Shown here piece after piece: positions 47,371-51,895 of a stretch of 51,895 bases of DNA; positions within the stretch are counted from its first letter, which is position 1, and the number at the start of each line of letters is the position of its first letter. Under the pieces are notes generated by a model. The model was given only the letters and a program-made list of their open reading frames with translations. It made no database searches and was not told where the DNA came from. The DNA is taken from NCBI GenBank assembly GCA_003339415.1, contig PDHQ01000245.1, positions 1 to 51,895 on the forward strand. Direction: 5' to 3'. The translations under genes were made by a program, and so were the position numbers. The stretch comes from Ophiocordyceps camponoti-saundersi (nom. inval.) (Eukaryota; Ascomycota; Sordariomycetes; Hypocreales; Ophiocordycipitaceae).

Positions 47371-47839
47371 CAGGGTTTAAAATTAGTCAGTCATAACTAA
47401 CTAATAACTGACTAAAGTTTAGTTATAACTAAAATACGTACTTTTTAGTTAGTTATTAGTTAGTCACTCTAGTGACTTTAGTCAGTTACTAAATAAAGTG
47501 ACTAACTGACTAAAGACTAAAAACTAAAATAACTAAAGCTTTAGTCAGCTTACGTAAGCTAATTAAATATAAACAAAATACTAGTATATAGCTCCGATTA
47601 TATATTTTATATAACTTAAGTTTTTTTTTTAATTAGACTATTATTTAGCAAGTAAAAAAATCTTAAATATTATATATTAAAAAGAAGAAATTAAATATAA
47701 TAATAAGTTTATAGAAAATAGTAAATAAATATTATAAAATTTAATATAGCTTTAAGCCTTTATATAAAGCTTAAATATAAGTTAAAGAGTCTTTATTACT
47801 TAAAGCTTTTAAGCTTAAAATATTTAATATTATAATAAT

Positions 47840-48049
47840 TGTAAAGGTCTCACTAAGGCGACTATAGAAGTAAGCTAAAGTAGAGTTATAATTAAAGTTA
47901 TCGAAAAGAGGAAGGAGAAGGGAGAGAAGCCCCCTTCCTAAGCTAGCTATATACCCCGCGCGATAACTAAGCGCTATCGGGAAGACCTAAACATATCCGC
48001 TATAATCCCCCTTATCTAGCTACGATTAGTTATAGACTAATCTCTTATA
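47840..48049 (-). mobile_element. Solo LTR of the mini LTR element family
   Basis: 210 bp, the same length as both mini-element LTRs, in reverse orientation, with exact TSD ATAAT at 47835-47839 and 48050-48054. TGTAAAGG at its left end preserves the original LTR terminus. It implies recombination between two LTRs of a former full copy. The reverse-strand TATATA is at 47948-47953. Confidence 0.9.
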
Positions 48050-48501
48050 ATAATAATATATAAAAAGTTAATATAAAGAAAAAATATATTATTAGCTAGA
48101 AAAACTTATCTAATAATAAGTAAAAAAAACTAGCTATTTAAGGAAACTTATAAGCTTTAATCTTCTTCTTCTAAAGCTTTATTTTCCTTTTCTTTAATTT
48201 GCTAGAAATTATTAAGCGTTAGATTCTAATTTTTAAGTAAAATTAATTACTCGATAGTTTCCGGTTTTAAGTTATTCCTTAATAACGTAATTATATTACT
48301 AGAAATAGAAAAAATAGCCTTAATTAAAGCTAATATAGCTAGAATAGCTAAATATTTCCGTGCTAAAATTATTAAAATTAGAAAGCGTAAAGTATTATTT
48401 TTCTAATATAAAAGCAGATTACTTTAAGAAATAATTAGTAAATAAGGTAGAAAAAATATAAAAAAAATATATAACTATACCTTAGAAAGTAAATAAGCTT
48501 C

Positions 48502-50394
48502 TAAAAGGTATTATATTATAATAATATTTATACGCTAGTATGCCTAATATAGCTTAGAACTATCCTATATATATTCTAAAAGTAGGAAAAACTAAAAAAC
48601 TCGGAGTAAAACCCTCCCCTTAAGCGTTACCTTAGTTTAAGGCTAGACTAAGTCCGTACCCGGTATTTTATACCTTAAATAAGTCTAGTAATAATAAGTA
48701 ATTAGGAAGCCGATATTTCCTCTAAAGCGAAGTCCGTAGTAATAAGAGTATATATAATCTAAGTTTAGTATAGAGTTTATATAGCTATTTATTTTCCTAA
48801 GCGTTATCGTTATTATAAACCGAATCTTTACGCTTAATTATAATATTCTAAATAATCTATTTAATTAAGGCTTTATTAATATAACTAAGAAATATATAGA
48901 GGTTTTATTAGCTTATAATAAACCTTATAATAGCTAGTCCTAAAAAGCGGCCTAATTATCGTAGCGGAGCTATAGATAAGTTCGGAGAGGGGGTTAAAAG
49001 TAAAGCTATTATATTCGCTTTTTAGCGTTTCCGCCTTAGCTATTATTAGACTCCGGTTAGCGCTAGAGAAAGAGGAGGGGCGGTATATATAGAGTTCCGG
49101 TCCGTAAATCTCCGGGGTTAAGAAATATAAATATTCTTCGCCTAGTCTTACGCTACTCTTATTTTAAGGTAAAGTTAACTTTATTTAGAGTAAGGTCTCT
49201 AATAAAAAGGGTAGTAATATAGTCTTTTTCTATATATTATAAAGTAAGCTAACTCGCTTTTTATATATAAAAAGGCGGAGTATTAGCTATATTATAGCTT
49301 CGCTATATAATATTTAGCGATATATCTAAGCTAGTAATATTTAAAATATTACTAAGGTTAGATTTTTAGCTTATAAGGTTTTATATTAAAAATCTTTATT
49401 TATATTATTATATTTTTATTATAAATCTAGTTTATATTTATTACGCTATTAATAATAACTATAAGAGAGCTTTACTAAGTTTTTAAATAATATCTTTTTA
49501 CGTATAATTATATTATTAAAATTTTATTTAATAACTTAATCTTTTTTTAAAAAGCTTCCTTACCGCTTTATTATAAGGCCCGCGCTAATACCCTTTTTAT
49601 AATAAAAGTATAACCTTTATTAATAAAGCGTACTTTTTCTCTAAAAATAATATAAAGTTACCTTAAATTAAACTAAAGCTTATAAATAATATCTTAAAAT
49701 ATTACTATAATATTATTATTAAGTAATTTTCTTATTATAAAGGCTTAGCTTTACTTACGAAGTTTATAATTAACGCTTATTATAATTATTTTAAAGCCTT
49801 AAACTTAGAGCGGAGTAATAATAAAGTTAAAGTAAATTATAAGCTAACGCTTATATTACCTAAAAACCTATTTTTTAATAGTTTTCTCTAGCGCTTTAGC
49901 TATAATTATAGCTTATATCGGAGGAATTCTACTCCCCTTAAAATTATAGAAAAGAGAGGAAATTATAGCTATAATAGCTAAGAAAATATTATTAATTAAT
50001 AAAGTTAGAATAAAAGGGGCGCCTCCCCGGACCCTCTTAAACTCCGCTACTTATTTAATAATTACCTATATAAAAACTAAGGCGTCCCTTAAAATAATCT
50101 TACTAATACTTACCTTAGCTTCTAATAAGGTAAAAGGTATAGTAAACTTTTAAGTTTAAGTTTATTATAATTTAGAGTAAAGCTATATTTTAGGTAAAAA
50201 ATTTTCGCGATTACGATTAACTTATATAGCGTCGCCCTCCCCCCTAGAGTTACTCTAGGCGTGGCTTAAAGCTATCGCTATAAGGTAATAAAAGGAGCGG
50301 AGTCCGCTTATAATATAAAAATAAAAAGTCTATATCCGCGTCGCTATAAGCGTAAGATCCGTAGAATATATAAGAGTTAAAAGGTATTATATTA
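48502..50394. repeat. 17-bp target-site duplication
   Basis: TAAAAGGTATTATATTA occurs exactly at 48502-48518 and 50378-50394. The uninterrupted site is present once in hAT copy A (17497-17513, reverse complement, one mismatch), proving an insertion. Confidence 0.92.
48519..50377 (-). mobile_element. LINE-like element, copy B
   Basis: 1859 bp with a 17-bp TSD, inverted relative to copy A (2634-4502). The TTA-rich tail lies at the left (48519-48530), so it reads right to left. Better preserved segments include CCTCCCCTTAAGCGTTACC near 48614 and a palindrome CCTAGAGT-T-ACTCTAGG at 50243-50259. No domain was identified. The identical start in both copies argues for a defined full-length element rather than random 5' truncation. 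Confidence 0.7.
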
Positions 50395-51767
50395 ATTCTT
50401 TATTAGTATTAGTATTTTTTAACTATAAAGTAAAGTTAAAGTTATCCGAGGTAGTTATTTTAGGACTTTCTAAGTTTATTTCTATATTTTCCGTAATTTT
50501 ATAGCTAAAAATAATTAGTAAAAAATATAATAAAAATATAATTAGACTTACTAATTATATTCCTTTTAGAAAAGATATATAATATTTTTTTTAATACTTA
50601 AATAGTAATATAAAAAGCCGTTTTCTTAAAAGTGATTATCCTTATATCTTAAGTCTAATAAAATTACGAAAAGATAAGGTTAAAATGCCGATAAGTCGTT
50701 TTTTTTAAGCTATTTTAGAAAGTACTTTTCTAGCTTTTTTAAGCCCTCTATTATATAAGTCTTAAAGGTAATAGGATAAGAAGACTAAAAAGTAATTAGT
50801 AAGTATTTTAAAAAATAAAAAAAAGAAAAATACCTAGCTTTTTTTAAGGCTAGAAAATTCTTTATATAATTTAGTAAGCCGATTAAAGATCTAATAAATA
50901 AAAAGTAGTCTTTCCGAACTAGTTATATAAAAATACCCTTATAAATAAGTAGAAGGAGTTAAAAAAACGTTAAAAATAGCTTTAAAATCTTTTAAAGCTT
51001 CCTATTCCTATTTAGAAGGGAATATTTTTTTATACTCTTTATAGTCTATTAATTTAGAAACCTATTCTAAGGCAGAACGGAATTCTACCGCTCTTTTAAG
51101 TATAAAAAAGGTAGAATTCTACCTTATAGCGTTATCTATTTAATTAATTAATAGTAAAATAAATAAATAATAAAGAAAAAAACTTACTAATAATAACCTT
51201 TATTTTTTTAGATTATTTTATATTTCCCTTAGATTTTTGCTTTAATAATCCTTCCTAAAAAAGCTATTTTAGTTTTATATTATATTTTATAATAAGTAAA
51301 ATACGTTAAAGTCGGTTAAAAAGCGCTATAAAAATAAATAATTAGTAAAAAATAATAAAAAAAATAAATAACTTACTATTATATTCTTATAAAATGGTAT
51401 TTTTATCTAAAAGTTGCTTTTCTAAGTTAGAGTTATTTAAAAAGGCTTTAAAGATATCCTAAGCTATTAAATTAATAATATAAGCTAGGTAGCGATTTTA
51501 TCCTATAAATTCTTTAGAAAAAAGGTCGTTATAAGCTAAGAAATAAGCTTTTAAAAAGGTCTTATTATTAATAATATTATCGTAAGTAATACTAAAATAA
51601 TATTATTAGTAAGTAAATAAAATAAAAAAATAAAAGAATTATTAATATACTTATTAATAAACTTTAAAGTAATAGTCGGGTAAGAATTAAGGTAGGAAAG
51701 AATTTTAATATAAATATAAAACCTAGTATACTATTCTATAAGCTATTTAAAAGCTAAAAGCTATTAG

Positions 51768-51895
<128 letters not shown>

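Larger units (their letters stand above)
48165..51530 (-). pseudogene. hAT transposase of copy B, interrupted
   Basis: The reverse strand matches the copy A transposase. The acidic C-terminal end and hATC block are at about 48165-48400. Sequence continues to the LINE-like insertion at 48519 and resumes at 50378. The counterpart of the IRCLAHIINL block is near 51430-51490 (complement of TCTTTAAAG...GCGAT). RIP stops occur throughout, so it is non-functional. Confidence 0.65.

Overview
The window looks like an AT-rich, RIP-degraded compartment of a filamentous ascomycete (Pezizomycotina) chromosome. Over most of its length TpG and CpA are almost absent, while TpA, TAA and TAG are everywhere and CpG is kept. 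This is the footprint of Repeat-Induced Point mutation (CpA to TpA on both strands). ATG codons are therefore nearly gone and no transposon ORF survives. Normal TpG/CpA content returns in a central island (about 27.44-31.43 kb), at the left edge (1-389), and partly around 5.0-5.56 kb.

The only intact protein gene is in the island: a SUN-domain protein of the fungal SLP1 / animal SUCO family. It has a signal peptide, lumenal SUN domain, coiled coil, one membrane segment and a cytosolic tail. I prefer a two-exon start (28173-28199 joined to 28300-30882) over the uninterrupted ORF from 28240, because splicing gives a clean signal peptide. A tRNA-like gene at 5002-5083 is followed by a T6 tract and three GC-rich hairpins.

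Transposons are layered and many boundaries are fixed by target-site duplications (TSDs). Left block: a chromodomain Gypsy element (chromovirus, LTRs about 8.90-9.36 and 26.97-27.44 kb) is split by a hAT DNA transposon (9884-18414, 8-bp TSD), which is split by a 1776-bp LTR mini-element (13499-15274, 5-bp TSD). Right block: a LINE (about 31.4-42.3 kb, + strand) is split by a 3443-bp LTR element (33227-36669, TSD CTTTT). A 5'-truncated, inverted LINE end lies at 43.77-44.11 kb. From 47371 a second, inverted hAT copy runs off the window. It holds a solo LTR of the mini-element family and a 1859-bp LINE-like element with an exact 17-bp TSD; that element has a second, inverted copy at about 2.63-4.50 kb. 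A hAT MITE with the same TIR start sits just upstream of the SUN gene promoter.

Domains in the dead elements can be read in a constant frame if RIP substitutions are allowed for: Gypsy RT, integrase and chromodomain; LINE zinc knuckle and RT; hAT transposase with its dimerisation domain. The arrangement is a housekeeping-type gene stranded in what is probably heterochromatin. I see no clearly new biological system. The least explained pieces are the tRNA-plus-hairpin islet near 5.1 kb, the 1.86-kb element family, and the unassigned stretches at 5.6-8.9, 24-26.9 and 44.5-47.4 kb.
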